Assembly (NCBI GenBank): GCA_023416335.1
Contig: JAEZHY010000123.1
Location: 1-21,151, forward strand
Direction: 5' to 3'
Source of the DNA: Pseudomonadota bacterium
Lineage (GTDB): Bacteria; Desulfobacterota; Syntrophobacteria; Syntrophobacterales; Syntrophobacteraceae
Length of the DNA: 21,151 nucleotides
This document shows, in pieces, positions 8,898 to 15,248 of the stretch. A program made the translations under genes and the position numbers. The notes beneath the pieces were generated by a model, which ran no database searches, had not been told where the DNA came from, and worked only from the letters and a program-made list of their open reading frames with translations. Every line of letters begins with the position of its first letter. The first letter of the stretch is position 1.

Positions 8898-9485
8898 ATG
8901 GCTGAAGTGGAATTGCCCAATCCCGAAGAACTGCGGGAAATGAAAGAGAAGAAGTTTACGCGGTCGGTCGCTTTGGTTACTGCTCTCTTTGCCGTGGCGC
9001 TGGCGATAACTTCACTTGGCGGCAGCAACGCGATGAAGGAAATGCTGCTTGCCCAGCAGCAGGCTTCGGACCAGTGGGCTTTTTACCAGGCCAAGGCGAT
9101 CCGGGAGCATCTCTACAGAAGCCAGAAGATGATGCTGGAAAGCGAACTGACGCTTCTGGCCGGGACTGTTGCGCCGGAAGCGGCGGAGCGGATTCGTCTG
9201 ACGGCCAAGACCCTGACCGATGAAGAAGCACGATACAATACGGAAAAAAAGGAGATCGAACAGGCAGCCGTAAAGCTGGAAAGGGAACGGGACGTCAACA
9301 GGTCGAAAGACCCCTATTTCGACTATGCGGAAGTGCTCCTCCAAATAGCGATAGTAATGGCTTCCGTTGCGATCATCTCAAGCTCACGGGCGGTGTTTTA
9401 TTTCTCGCTTGTCGCTGCATGTTTCGGAGTGCTGCTTTCCATAAACGGATTTACGCTATTTGTGGCGCTGCCGTTTTTGCACTAG
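8898..9485 (+). CDS. DUF4337-type membrane protein
   Basis: 195 aa. The layout is a short acidic N-terminus, a membrane helix at about 22-42, a long charged, probably coiled-coil region (about 45-140), then two membrane helices (about 144-162 and 165-190). The SNAMKEMLLAQQQASDQWAF segment (43-62) and its placement between helices resemble DUF4337 proteins, whose function is not known. GAGGAG lies 7 nt before the ATG. It stands alone on the plus strand, with methyltransferase genes divergent on the left and a repeat-rich convergent gap on the right. The family call rests on pattern recall, not a search. Confidence 0.75.
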   Translation: MAEVELPNPEELREMKEKKFTRSVALVTALFAVALAITSLGGSNAMKEMLLAQQQASDQWAFYQAKAIREHLYRSQKMMLESELTLLAGTVAPEAAERIRLTAKTLTDEEARYNTEKKEIEQAAVKLERERDVNRSKDPYFDYAEVLLQIAIVMASVAIISSSRAVFYFSLVAACFGVLLSINGFTLFVALPFLH

Positions 9486-9547
9486 GAAGGACCAAGCCTA
9501 AAAAGCGGAGAGCCCACCCGCCGCTGCCGCACTCCTCCAGATCGAGG

Positions 9548-9585
9548 TTTCATTCTCGTTCAAACCGCGCCGACGGCACGGCGGC
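9548..9585 (+). repeat. Dispersed intergenic repeat, copy B (partial)
   Basis: Carries the 17-nt core TTTCATTCTCGTTCAAA (9548-9564) shared with copies at 54-70 (+) and 18936-18952 (-), followed by a CGCGCCGACGGCACGGCGGC tract similar to copy A. The left half of the ~98 bp element is missing or diverged. As with copy A, a heptamer array follows about 100 bp downstream. Confidence 0.6.
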
Positions 9586-9680
9586 TACGCTGGATCCAGA
9601 GCGTCAGAATCCTCCATTTACCACTGGACGTCCGGGGCAATGTCGTGCCTGCCCCCCACCACTTTGTCTGCAGAGTACGT

Positions 9681-9724
9681 CTTTTCAACTCACTGCTCAC
9701 GGTTCACTATTCACTCTCAACTGT
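9681..9724 (-). repeat. GTGAACA-type heptamer array, site 3, overlapping a stop codon
   Basis: On the minus strand: GTTGAGA, GTGAATA, GTGAACC, GTGAGCA, GTTGAAAAG-like units. The formyltransferase stop codon (9697-9699) lies inside the array, so its last several codons (…VNSEP-stop) are encoded by repeat sequence. This is the third array located at the 3' end of a minus-strand gene. Confidence 0.7.
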
Positions 9725-10647
9725 CTTCCCGTGAACCGGTCGCCGGGTTCCACTTTTGCGGAAGCTGCCCACTCCACTGCTTCCATCTTTCCGGCTGAAG
9801 CGGGACGGACTCTGGTCACCAGCAGCTCCCCTCCGGGCACTGCGACCAGAATTCCCTTTTCTTCTATTCCAATCACGGTTCCCGCTGCCGCGGCGGTCCC
9901 CTGGTTGCTTTTGAAGCCTGCGCCGTAGAAGCGAACCTTCTCTCCCCGAAAGCCGGCATAAGCGCCCGGCTGAGGGTCGCAGCCGCGGATCAGGTTGTAA
10001 ATTTCCAGTCCGCTCTTATCCCAATCGATGCCGGCCACGAGGTCATTGCACGGAGGCTCGTAAGTCGCCTTCGAATTATCCTGGACAAGCTTCGGCGCTT
10101 TATCCTCCGCGATGAGCTTCACCGACTCGACTATTGCATCCACTCCCATGGGGAACAGACGATCGAAATAGAGCGACCCGGCGGTATCGTCCGGCCGAAT
10201 TTCGATCTCTTTCTGGAGCAGTATTGGACCGGTATCGATCCCTGCATCCGGCCAGAAGATGCTCAAGCCCGTTCTGGTGTCTCCCATAATGAGTGCCCAG
10301 TTGATCGCGCCGGCTCCGCGATGCCTGGGAAGGATCGAAGGATGATAGCAGATTGCGCCGTGAACGGCGGCCTTGAAGTAGCGGGCAGGAATCAGGTCCG
10401 TAACGAATGCCATTACCACCAGGTCGGCACGGAGGCCCGCGAACTCCTCGAAGACCTTGTCGTCCTTGAACTTTGGCGGCTGAAAGAGCTTGATTCCTCG
10501 TTTCAACGCGGCCTCTTTGAGCGGATCCGGTTTTGCTCCCTGCTTATCCGCGGGTGCGTATACCGCGATCACCTCTTCGCCGGACTGGAGCAGTGCCTCC
10601 AGTGTCTTTGCGCCGAACGGCGCCTGTCCGATCAGGATTATCCGCAT
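9697..10647 (-). CDS. Formyltransferase family protein, 10-formyl-THF hydrolase (FDH N-terminal) type
   Basis: 316 aa. An N-terminal formyltransferase fold (1-200) starts MRIILIGQAPFG and holds HPSILPRHRGAGAINW (102-117) and DAGIDTGPILLQ (134-145). A C-terminal Fmt-like domain (about 210-310) follows. Catalytic H102 and D138 are present. Methionyl-tRNA formyltransferases have Asn two residues before this His; here it is Cys100, and the surrounding sequence is closer to the hydrolase domain of 10-formyltetrahydrofolate dehydrogenase (ALDH1L1), which also lacks that Asn. It likely uses 10-formyl-THF; whether it hydrolyses it or transfers formyl is open. GGAGGA precedes the ATG at 10647. An open frame reaches 10809, but that extension comes from repeat DNA and has no ribosome binding site. 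Confidence 0.85.
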   Translation of the reverse strand: MRIILIGQAPFGAKTLEALLQSGEEVIAVYAPADKQGAKPDPLKEAALKRGIKLFQPPKFKDDKVFEEFAGLRADLVVMAFVTDLIPARYFKAAVHGAICYHPSILPRHRGAGAINWALIMGDTRTGLSIFWPDAGIDTGPILLQKEIEIRPDDTAGSLYFDRLFPMGVDAIVESVKLIAEDKAPKLVQDNSKATYEPPCNDLVAGIDWDKSGLEIYNLIRGCDPQPGAYAGFRGEKVRFYGAGFKSNQGTAAAAGTVIGIEEKGILVAVPGGELLVTRVRPASAGKMEAVEWAASAKVEPGDRFTGRQLRVNSEP

Positions 10648-10677
10648 AGATCCTCCTCCAATGAAAAACGTGAACCA

Positions 10678-10766
10678 CGAAAGGCTTGGAGCAGCATAGC
10701 CGCAACCAAAATGCAAAAACAAAACCCTCAACCACGAAAGGCACGAAATACACGAAAGAAAACAAT
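10678..10766 (+). repeat. CACGAAA-rich repeat, left arm of inverted pair
   Basis: Two matching blocks pair with 11232-11322 in inverted orientation. The inner 37 nt (10730-10766) are identical to the reverse complement of 11232-11268. The outer 32 nt (10678-10709) match the reverse complement of 11291-11322 at 29 positions. The motif CACGAAAGGCACGAAATACA is the core. It begins about 30 bp upstream of the formyltransferase start, within its leader. Confidence 0.85.
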
Positions 10767-10840
10767 AGGATAAGGTTGCAGGATGGACACAGCGCTTCAT
10801 CGTGCCCACCGTCTCGCGCTAGGAACCAAACCGTGGGTGA

Positions 10841-10869
10841 CACGGGCAACGTGGTTTTGGTTGCCCGTG
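10841..10869. repeat. Perfect 10-bp hairpin
   Basis: CACGGGCAAC (10841-10850) pairs with GTTGCCCGTG (10860-10869) across a 9-nt loop. No following U-tract on either strand. It resembles the hairpin at 10921-10950 and the GC-rich hairpin at 4009-4036. Confidence 0.6.
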
Positions 10870-10920
10870 CCGCAGGCAAGAGGGACTGGTAATTCTACAC
10901 GAAGCCTCATGTCCTCCGGA

Positions 10921-10950
10921 CCCAGGCAACGTTAAAGCCTGTTGCCTGGG
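10921..10950. repeat. Perfect 10-bp hairpin
   Basis: CCCAGGCAAC (10921-10930) pairs with GTTGCCTGGG (10941-10950) across a 10-nt loop. It shares the GGCAACGT start with the hairpin 80 bp upstream, suggesting tandem members of one family. Confidence 0.6.
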
Positions 10951-11231
10951 CCACCCGCGCCGTTCAGTTCCCCTTGGCCTAAAGTGTAACTAAGAGGTTG
11001 ATATTAAACGGGTTAAGAACCAGCAGCATAAAAAATCTTGTTCAAAAAGCAAGAAAACGACCGATAGTAGTATCGAAAATCACGAAAGGAAAAAACTTGG
11101 AAAGTTACTTCAGTTACAGAGGCGGAAAATCGAAAAAACTGCAAAAGGAACGGAAAAAGGATAAACGCTAATAAGAAGAAGAACTAATCGCTCGGAAAAA
11201 ACAAGTTATGAAAACGAAAGATCTCCATTGC

Positions 11232-11322
11232 ATTGTTTTCTTTCGTGTATTTCGTGCCTTTCGTGGTTATGAGCTTTTGCCTTTCGTATCTTGGTTGCGG
11301 CTGTGCTGCCCCAGGCCTTTCG
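11232..11322 (-). repeat. CACGAAA-rich repeat, right arm of inverted pair
   Basis: Inverted partner of 10678-10766. The inner 37 nt (11232-11268) form a perfect match and the outer 32 nt (11291-11322) match at 29 positions. It ends about 40 bp beyond the 3' end of the cation transporter gene. Confidence 0.85.
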
Positions 11323-11360
11323 TTTTGCTTTTGGATTGCGACTATACCGCAGTCTACGCG

Positions 11361-12407
11361 TCAATTCTCAACCCTGGAAAACCTTCTTCCCGATTTGGAT
11401 TTCCGACGTCCGGTCGTCTTCTGCGTGTCATCGGGGCAGACGACTGCTTCACGGTACCACAGCGGTTGCTCCCTTGGCGGCTGGTTGCGCATGTCGCAGG
11501 GATCGAGGCCGCAAATGGGGCATTCGGGCGCGATGCACGGCTCGGCATGAATGAGAGCGTCGCCCATGCCCGGCAGGTTCGTCTTGAGCATACGCTCCAG
11601 TGCCATCACTTCCTTGTGGGCGTCTTCCAGGCTCATGGTGCGCGGCAGAATAAGGTGAAAATCGATGTGAATCCGCTCACCCGAACGCCAGGCACGCAGC
11701 CGGTGCATGTCTATCCATTCAGGTTTGCGGTTCTTTGTAATTACTTCGGCTATCTGGTCCAGCAGGGCAGTATCCGAAGCATCCATCAAGCGCGAGGTGG
11801 ACTCGCGGATGAGCTTCACGCCAATGAAAAGAATGTTTATCGCCATAAGGCAGGCAATCGTACCGTCCAGCCAGTACCACCCCGTTTGCCGAACGAGGAC
11901 GAGGCCTGCAAGGACCCCGCCGGTGGTGTATACGTCGGTCAGGATATGCTTGCCATCCGCAATAATTGCCGCAGAACGCGTGCGCTTTCCCGTTCTGATG
12001 AGGCTGATTCCGAGGGCACAATTGACAACACAGGTTCCAAGCAGGAGTAGAAGCCCGTAGTCGAGGCCGGGTAACGGCTTTGGGTTCAGGATTGCGGGCA
12101 GGGCTTCCCAAATTATTCCTGCAGCTGCGAGAATGATCAGAGCGCCCTCGAAACCTGCCGAGAAATACTCGATTTTACCGTGTCCGTATGGATGCGAATG
12201 GTCCGGCGGTTTGGAGGCAATAACGACACTGGAGAGCGCGAATCCGCTCGCCACGACGTTAATGATCGATTCCAGAGCGTCTGAGAGTATTGCGGTCGAG
12301 CCGGTAAGCAAATAGCCGTAGAACTTCACCCCCATGAGCAAGGTGCTCACGGTTACCGAAAGGACCATTGCTGTAAGACGTTGTTTTCTTTCTACCGCCT
12401 CGTTCAT
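11361..12407 (-). CDS. Cation diffusion facilitator (CDF) transporter
   Basis: 348 aa from the ATG at 12407. Six membrane helices span about residues 12-205, followed by the cytoplasmic CDF dimerisation domain (about 210-290). The helix-5 metal site is H154-x3-D158 (HILTDVYT). The helix-2 site has D43 in SDALES, with E46-S47 where many members have a second Asp. CDF proteins export Zn(II), Fe(II), Mn(II) or similar ions by proton antiport. A tail adds C291, C296, C299 and C304 (EPCIAPECPICGLDPC), plus a basic end, which is unusual and may sense or bind metal. The open frame extends to a GTG at 12470, but the ATG has GAAGAG 6 nt upstream, and from it the metal residues fall close to FieF numbering. 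Confidence 0.9.
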   Translation of the reverse strand: MNEAVERKQRLTAMVLSVTVSTLLMGVKFYGYLLTGSTAILSDALESIINVVASGFALSSVVIASKPPDHSHPYGHGKIEYFSAGFEGALIILAAAGIIWEALPAILNPKPLPGLDYGLLLLLGTCVVNCALGISLIRTGKRTRSAAIIADGKHILTDVYTTGGVLAGLVLVRQTGWYWLDGTIACLMAINILFIGVKLIRESTSRLMDASDTALLDQIAEVITKNRKPEWIDMHRLRAWRSGERIHIDFHLILPRTMSLEDAHKEVMALERMLKTNLPGMGDALIHAEPCIAPECPICGLDPCDMRNQPPREQPLWYREAVVCPDDTQKTTGRRKSKSGRRFSRVEN

Positions 12408-12493
12408 CCCGTACTCTTCGAAAATCTTGGTCACTTCCCGCGGACTTCCCTTCCTGAACTTCGCAGTCACGATGGAATTGTCGCGATCGCTAT

Positions 12494-12511
12494 CGGCGGA
12501 ATTATCCGCCG
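12494..12511. promoter_or_regulatory. Perfect palindrome upstream of the CDF gene
   Basis: CGGCGGA (12494-12500) pairs with TCCGCCG (12505-12511) around ATTA. It lies about 85-105 bp before the CDF start, between it and an AT-rich tract with a TATACT box (12520-12525, minus strand). It could be a repressor operator or an mRNA leader hairpin; no regulator is encoded nearby. Confidence 0.4.
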
Positions 12512-12573
12512 GAACCTAAAGTATACTATATTGTATCTCTCAAGTTCATCGGCCACCAGCCATTGGGTCCTGC

Positions 12574-13068
12574 TCAGGGGCGACTCCCGGAGGTGCAGAC
12601 ATCGTCATTGGCGGACTGGAGACGCTGTTCTTTTCTTTTTTCGGCCTCGCAATTCCGGCGTTCGTCCTCTTCGGTTTCCAGAATCAGCGGCGGCACCGTT
12701 ACGGGACGGCCGTCATCTCCCAGCGCTACGTACGTCAAATAAGCGGAAGCTGTATGCCGTATTTCGCCGGTTCGGAGATTTTCCGATTCGACACGCACCC
12801 CTATTTCCATTGAAGATTTCCCGACCATGTTCAGACTTGCCTTGAACATGACAAGGTCGCCGATGAAAATAGGACTGTGGAAACTGAGCCTGTCAACCGA
12901 AGCGGTAACGGCGTTCGAGCGGGAGTGCCTGATGGCGACTGCCCCGGCGGCTGTATCGATCAGCTTCATTATCACGCCGCCGTGAACATTTCCCGCCGGA
13001 TTTGCATCCTGTGGGTTCATCAGCTGCGCCATTACAATCCTGCTTTCCTGTACCGTCTTTCCTCTCAT
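12574..13068 (-). CDS. Hotdog-fold acyl-CoA thioesterase
   Basis: 164 aa. Acyl-CoA thioesterase of the YciA/ACOT7 type: the central helix segment NPAGNVHGGVIMKLIDTAAG (23-42) contains the predicted catalytic Asp at 38, followed by ASVDRLSFHSPIFIGDLV and an SAYLTYVALGDDGRP stretch. The family hydrolyses acyl-CoA to free acid and CoA as a homo-oligomer in the cytoplasm. The last 40 residues are charged, probably a flexible tail. An ATG at 13074 adds two residues, but GGAAGAG abuts it and is 6 nt from the ATG at 13068, so 13068 is preferred. Transcription of the upstream stress gene ends at the terminator at 13112-13156, so this gene probably has its own promoter. Confidence 0.88.
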   Translation of the reverse strand: MRGKTVQESRIVMAQLMNPQDANPAGNVHGGVIMKLIDTAAGAVAIRHSRSNAVTASVDRLSFHSPIFIGDLVMFKASLNMVGKSSMEIGVRVESENLRTGEIRHTASAYLTYVALGDDGRPVTVPPLILETEEDERRNCEAEKRKEQRLQSANDDVCTSGSRP

Positions 13069-13111
13069 TGTCATCTCTTCCGAAAATCAGGGAACTCAAA
13101 CGGACAACAGC

Positions 13112-13156
13112 AAAAAACGGACCTCCGGGGGAAGCTGGGCTTGCTCGCAGGTCCGT
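13112..13156 (-). terminator. Rho-independent terminator of the universal stress protein operon
   Basis: On the minus strand ACGGACCT (13156-13149) pairs with AGGTCCGT (13124-13117), with a GC-rich interior, directly followed by a run of six T (13117-13112). It lies about 70 bp after the 153-aa stress protein stop and before the thioesterase gene. Confidence 0.8.
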
Positions 13157-13224
13157 CATTTCAGTTCGAAATCGAAACCTAATTCCTTACGTTCGCAAAA
13201 TCGAGTGCTGAAGAGAAGAAGCTA

Positions 13225-13686
13225 TTATTTATCAAAGCGGACCGTGAGCACCGAGCAGGGGGCCCTTCGCACCACCCTGTCCGCCGTGCTTCCGAAGAGC
13301 ACATGAGCCAGGCCGGTCAGGCCGTGCGAACCCATCACGATAAGGTCGATTTTCTGTTCTTCGACGACCCGCAGTATTTCGGTGGCGGCGTAGCCGGACA
13401 GGAGGTGCACCTGGCATTGCACGCCTTCGGATACTTTATTCAGGTACTTCTCATTGATCGAGTTTTGTGCCGCCTGCGTGACTTCCTCTACGAAATTCGG
13501 ATCGTATTCGATCGGCATGTAGGTGGCATGAACCGGAGGAGAAAGAGAAAAGCTGACCATCACATGGATGATGTTGAGCGTCGCCCCGAACTGGGTCGCG
13601 AGGTCCCGGGCTACGAGGAAGGCCTGATCGGCGTTTTCGGAAAAGTCAGTGCAAAAAGCGATGTTTTTGAACAGTTTGTTTTCCAT
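13225..13686 (-). CDS. Universal stress protein (UspA family)
   Basis: 153 aa, typical for a single Usp domain. Starts NIAFCTDFSENADQAF with the nucleotide-contacting Asp at 14. The complete ATP-binding signature G119-x2-G122-x9-G132-S133 is present in MGSHGLTGLAHVLFGS, so it should bind ATP like MJ0577-type members. Usp proteins bind nucleotides and support survival under stress or energy limitation; partners are unknown. A strong AAAGGAGGA site precedes the ATG. It follows the 162-aa Usp gene after 21 bp and is the last gene before the terminator. Confidence 0.93.
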   Translation of the reverse strand: MENKLFKNIAFCTDFSENADQAFLVARDLATQFGATLNIIHVMVSFSLSPPVHATYMPIEYDPNFVEEVTQAAQNSINEKYLNKVSEGVQCQVHLLSGYAATEILRVVEEQKIDLIVMGSHGLTGLAHVLFGSTADRVVRRAPCSVLTVRFDK

Positions 13687-13707
13687 GTTAACTCCTCCTT
13701 TGCTGCT

Positions 13708-14196
13708 CTAGATTTCAATCACCCAGACGGCGGCCCCCCGGGCCATTCTGAGCACCGTCATGGAAACGCTGCCCATGAGGAATTCCTTAACGCGGCTGAG
13801 ACGTCTGCGGCCGAGTACTATCGTCGAACACCCGAGTTCCTTCACCGTCGAGAGTATGATATCAGCAATGTCACCCGATTCAACGCCAAAGAAAAACGAG
13901 GCCGCCTTCTCCGGGAAACCGGCTTCAATCAGCTTCTTTTTGGCTTCGGCAAAGCACCGGTCCATCTTCTTTTCATCCTCTTCCTTCCAGAAATATCCGG
14001 CAAGATCGGGCCTGGTTTTGTGAATCCGCTCAATCCGCTGTACTTCCTCCATTCTGAGCTTGTCGGGAGAGGTCGTGGGGAGGACGTGGTAGAACTTGAA
14101 TTCGTAGTTCGGGGATCCCTGAAGCACGCGGGTGACGTAGTCCAGGGTTTTGAGACAGTCAGGCATGCAGTCCAAGGCGATTAGAAAGCGCTCCAT
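13708..14196 (-). CDS. Universal stress protein-like protein with degenerate ATP motif
   Basis: 162 aa. Usp fold with MERFLIALDC at the start (Asp9) and a C-terminal LGRRRLSRVKEFLMGSVS segment (128-145). Where the family has G-x2-G-x9-G, the second glycine is Arg132, so ATP binding may be weak or lost. A charged insertion (about 43-82) lengthens the middle. The open frame runs to 14262, but AAAGGG lies 7 nt before the ATG at 14196, and the extension overlaps the preceding editing-domain gene; 14196 is therefore chosen. It starts 11 bp after that gene's stop and 21 bp before the next Usp gene, so all three probably share one transcript. Confidence 0.85.
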   Translation of the reverse strand: MERFLIALDCMPDCLKTLDYVTRVLQGSPNYEFKFYHVLPTTSPDKLRMEEVQRIERIHKTRPDLAGYFWKEEDEKKMDRCFAEAKKKLIEAGFPEKAASFFFGVESGDIADIILSTVKELGCSTIVLGRRRLSRVKEFLMGSVSMTVLRMARGAAVWVIEI

Positions 14197-14207
14197 CGGT
14201 TTCCCTT

Positions 14208-14619
14208 TCAGATCTCTTTGAAGACTTTGGCCGGTGATTCCCCTGAAACGTGCAACTTCCATTCATTCCGCCATCCGAAAGGGGTTTCGACGACATCGTA
14301 GCCGGCCCGCTGCAGCCGCTTTCGGACTTCGTCCCTGATTGCGGCAGCGCAGTCCGGAGAAGCCCTGCTCGAAGAAAGATGGTCAAACGAGTGCAGCACG
14401 ACCGCCCTGGTGTCGAATTTCCCCGCGATCCAGCGGACTTTTTTGACCCACTTGCCGATCACGCGGCTCTCCCTTCCGGCATCTTCTGCCTCAGCATGAT
14501 AAAAGATAACGACTGCATTTTGGAAAATTTTTTCTCCGGGATGATTCCGTTGCTTCCATTACGGCTTTCTCAAACGGTTTGATCCAAAATTCGAGGGAGT
14601 GGAACATGAGGAGTTTCAC
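14208..14619 (-). pseudogene. Stand-alone threonyl-tRNA synthetase editing-domain protein, frameshifted
   Basis: Two overlapping frames together give a ~136-aa protein like the archaeal ThrRS editing domain (tRNA-Thr_ED, a DTD-like deacylase fold). The first starts at GTG 14619 (VKLLMFHSLEFWIKPFEKA…). The second continues as NAVVIFYHAEAEDAG, then RAVVLHSFDHLSSSRASPD and VVETPFGWRNEW, to the stop at 14208. The 412-nt span is one base too long for one frame. The switch fits an extra base in a six-A run of the coding strand (14528-14533, T on plus): with five A the frames join as SSRRK-IFQNAVV. Stand-alone members would deacylate mischarged tRNA; that role is inferred. It may be a real mutation, a sequencing error, or slippage. 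AGGA precedes the GTG. Confidence 0.75.
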
Positions 14620-14705
14620 GGGCAGTTCCTGTCATGAGGTTTCTGAGAGTGCTCCGTACTTTCAAGAGGTTATAGTCTGCGGATATCCAGACCCATGGAG
14701 ACAGC

Positions 14706-14734
14706 TTATAATATAGTAAGTATTGATTTTTCAA
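14706..14734 (-). promoter_or_regulatory. Sigma70-like promoter of the editing-domain/Usp operon
   Basis: On the minus strand TTGAAA (14734-14729), a 17-nt spacer, and TTATAA (14711-14706), or TATAAG one base further on. It is in an AT-rich stretch about 87 bp before the GTG at 14619. Confidence 0.4.
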
Positions 14735-14859
14735 AATAAGCTCGAGTATCACCTCCGAAATACCTGGCTAAAATGGATTCGCCTCTTGGAACTAATCGGC
14801 ATCCATGGAATAGAGAAAGGTGCACACTCCCGACAAGGTCGACATCTAAAATATTCCGC

Positions 14860-14887
14860 TTGGCAGGTCTTCATCCATCAGTATAAT
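14860..14887 (+). promoter_or_regulatory. Sigma70-like promoter of the HicB-like gene
   Basis: TTGGCA (14860-14865), a 16-nt spacer and a perfect TATAAT (14882-14887). The predicted transcript start is about 55 bp before the HicB-like ATG. Confidence 0.5.
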
Positions 14888-14948
14888 TCAGTTTATCTTG
14901 GATTCATCGCCGAGCGCGGATTGATGCTGGTAGAAAGGAGAGGACAGG

Positions 14949-15164
14949 ATGCCCCGGTTTACTGCAATCATTGAGCGCGAGGAGAAGGGATACGTCGCGC
15001 TTTGCCCTGAACTGGATATCGCCGGCCAGGGAGAGACGGTCGAAGAAGCGAAGAGTAATTTGACCGAAGCATTGGAATTGTTTTTTGAAGTTGCAGATCC
15101 ATCGGAAATAGAGAACCGCTTGCACCGCGAGGGAAAACAAAAAGACAGCGCCTCGATTCCATAA
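14949..15164 (+). CDS. HicB-like antitoxin, apparently orphan
   Basis: 71 aa, the length of the short HicB antitoxins (UPF0150). It carries the family's partly degraded RNase H-like fold: TAIIEREEKGYVALCPELDIAGQGETVEEAKSNL in pieces, with YVALCPELD (15-23) and a GETVEEAKSNLTEALELFFE helix. There is no DNA-binding C-terminal extension. A HicA toxin (about 60-80 aa with the GSHH-type motif) should adjoin it, but none was found within 300 bp on either side. AAGGAG and GGACAGG precede the ATG. It may be an orphan, or it may neutralise a toxin elsewhere. The MNT/HEPN operon follows after 84 bp with its own promoter. Confidence 0.8.
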   Translation: MPRFTAIIEREEKGYVALCPELDIAGQGETVEEAKSNLTEALELFFEVADPSEIENRLHREGKQKDSASIP

Positions 15165-15174
15165 CTCGCTTAAA

Positions 15175-15202
15175 TTGACACGAAATTCAAAGCAGTGATA
15201 GT
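15175..15202 (+). promoter_or_regulatory. Sigma70-like promoter of the MNT/HEPN operon
   Basis: Perfect TTGACA (15175-15180), a 16-nt spacer, and GATAGT (15197-15202, 4 of 6 consensus). It lies 46 bp before the MNT start codon and just after the HicB stop. Confidence 0.5.
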
Positions 15203-15248
15203 TCATAACCTTAAATTTCTATTTCCACAGAATAGTGCGAGGTAATCC

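Larger units (their letters stand above)
10767..11231. other. Gene-free segment enclosed by inverted repeats
   Basis: About 465 bp without a credible ORF. The left half holds two perfect 10-bp hairpins: CACGGGCAAC/GTTGCCCGTG (10841-10850, 10860-10869) and CCCAGGCAAC/GTTGCCTGGG (10921-10930, 10941-10950), which share the GGCAAC stem core. The right half (about 11000-11220) is strongly purine-rich and A-rich on the plus strand, unlike the surrounding GC-rich DNA, and contains another CACGAAAGG at about 11090. No transposase or RNA family was recognised. Confidence 0.6.
14620..14948. other. Divergent intergenic region with two promoters
   Basis: About 330 bp without a credible gene. It is more AT-rich than its surroundings. 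It contains the promoter candidates for the editing-domain/Usp operon (14706-14734, -) and for the HicB-like gene (14860-14887, +). Frames here give no recognisable HicA toxin. Confidence 0.5.

Noticed and set aside
10648..10809. N-terminal extension of the formyltransferase open frame
   Set aside because: It is translated from the CACGAAA-rich repeat, has no ribosome binding site, and the fold starts at MRIILIG with GGAGGA just upstream.
10674..11330. CRISPR-like array from the CACGAAA repeats
   Set aside because: Only two main copies, inverted to each other, with no regular spacers and no cas gene.
11208..12050. 280-aa plus-strand ORF
   Set aside because: It is the antisense shadow of the CDF transporter, whose membrane and metal motifs read on the minus strand.
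14570..14752. 60-aa minus-strand ORF upstream of the editing-domain gene
   Set aside because: It covers the candidate promoter and overlaps the true start in another frame; no recognisable family.
14723..14974. 83-aa plus-strand ORF before the HicB-like gene, tested as a HicA remnant
   Set aside because: No HicA motif, no ribosome binding site, and it spans the predicted promoter and the HicB start.
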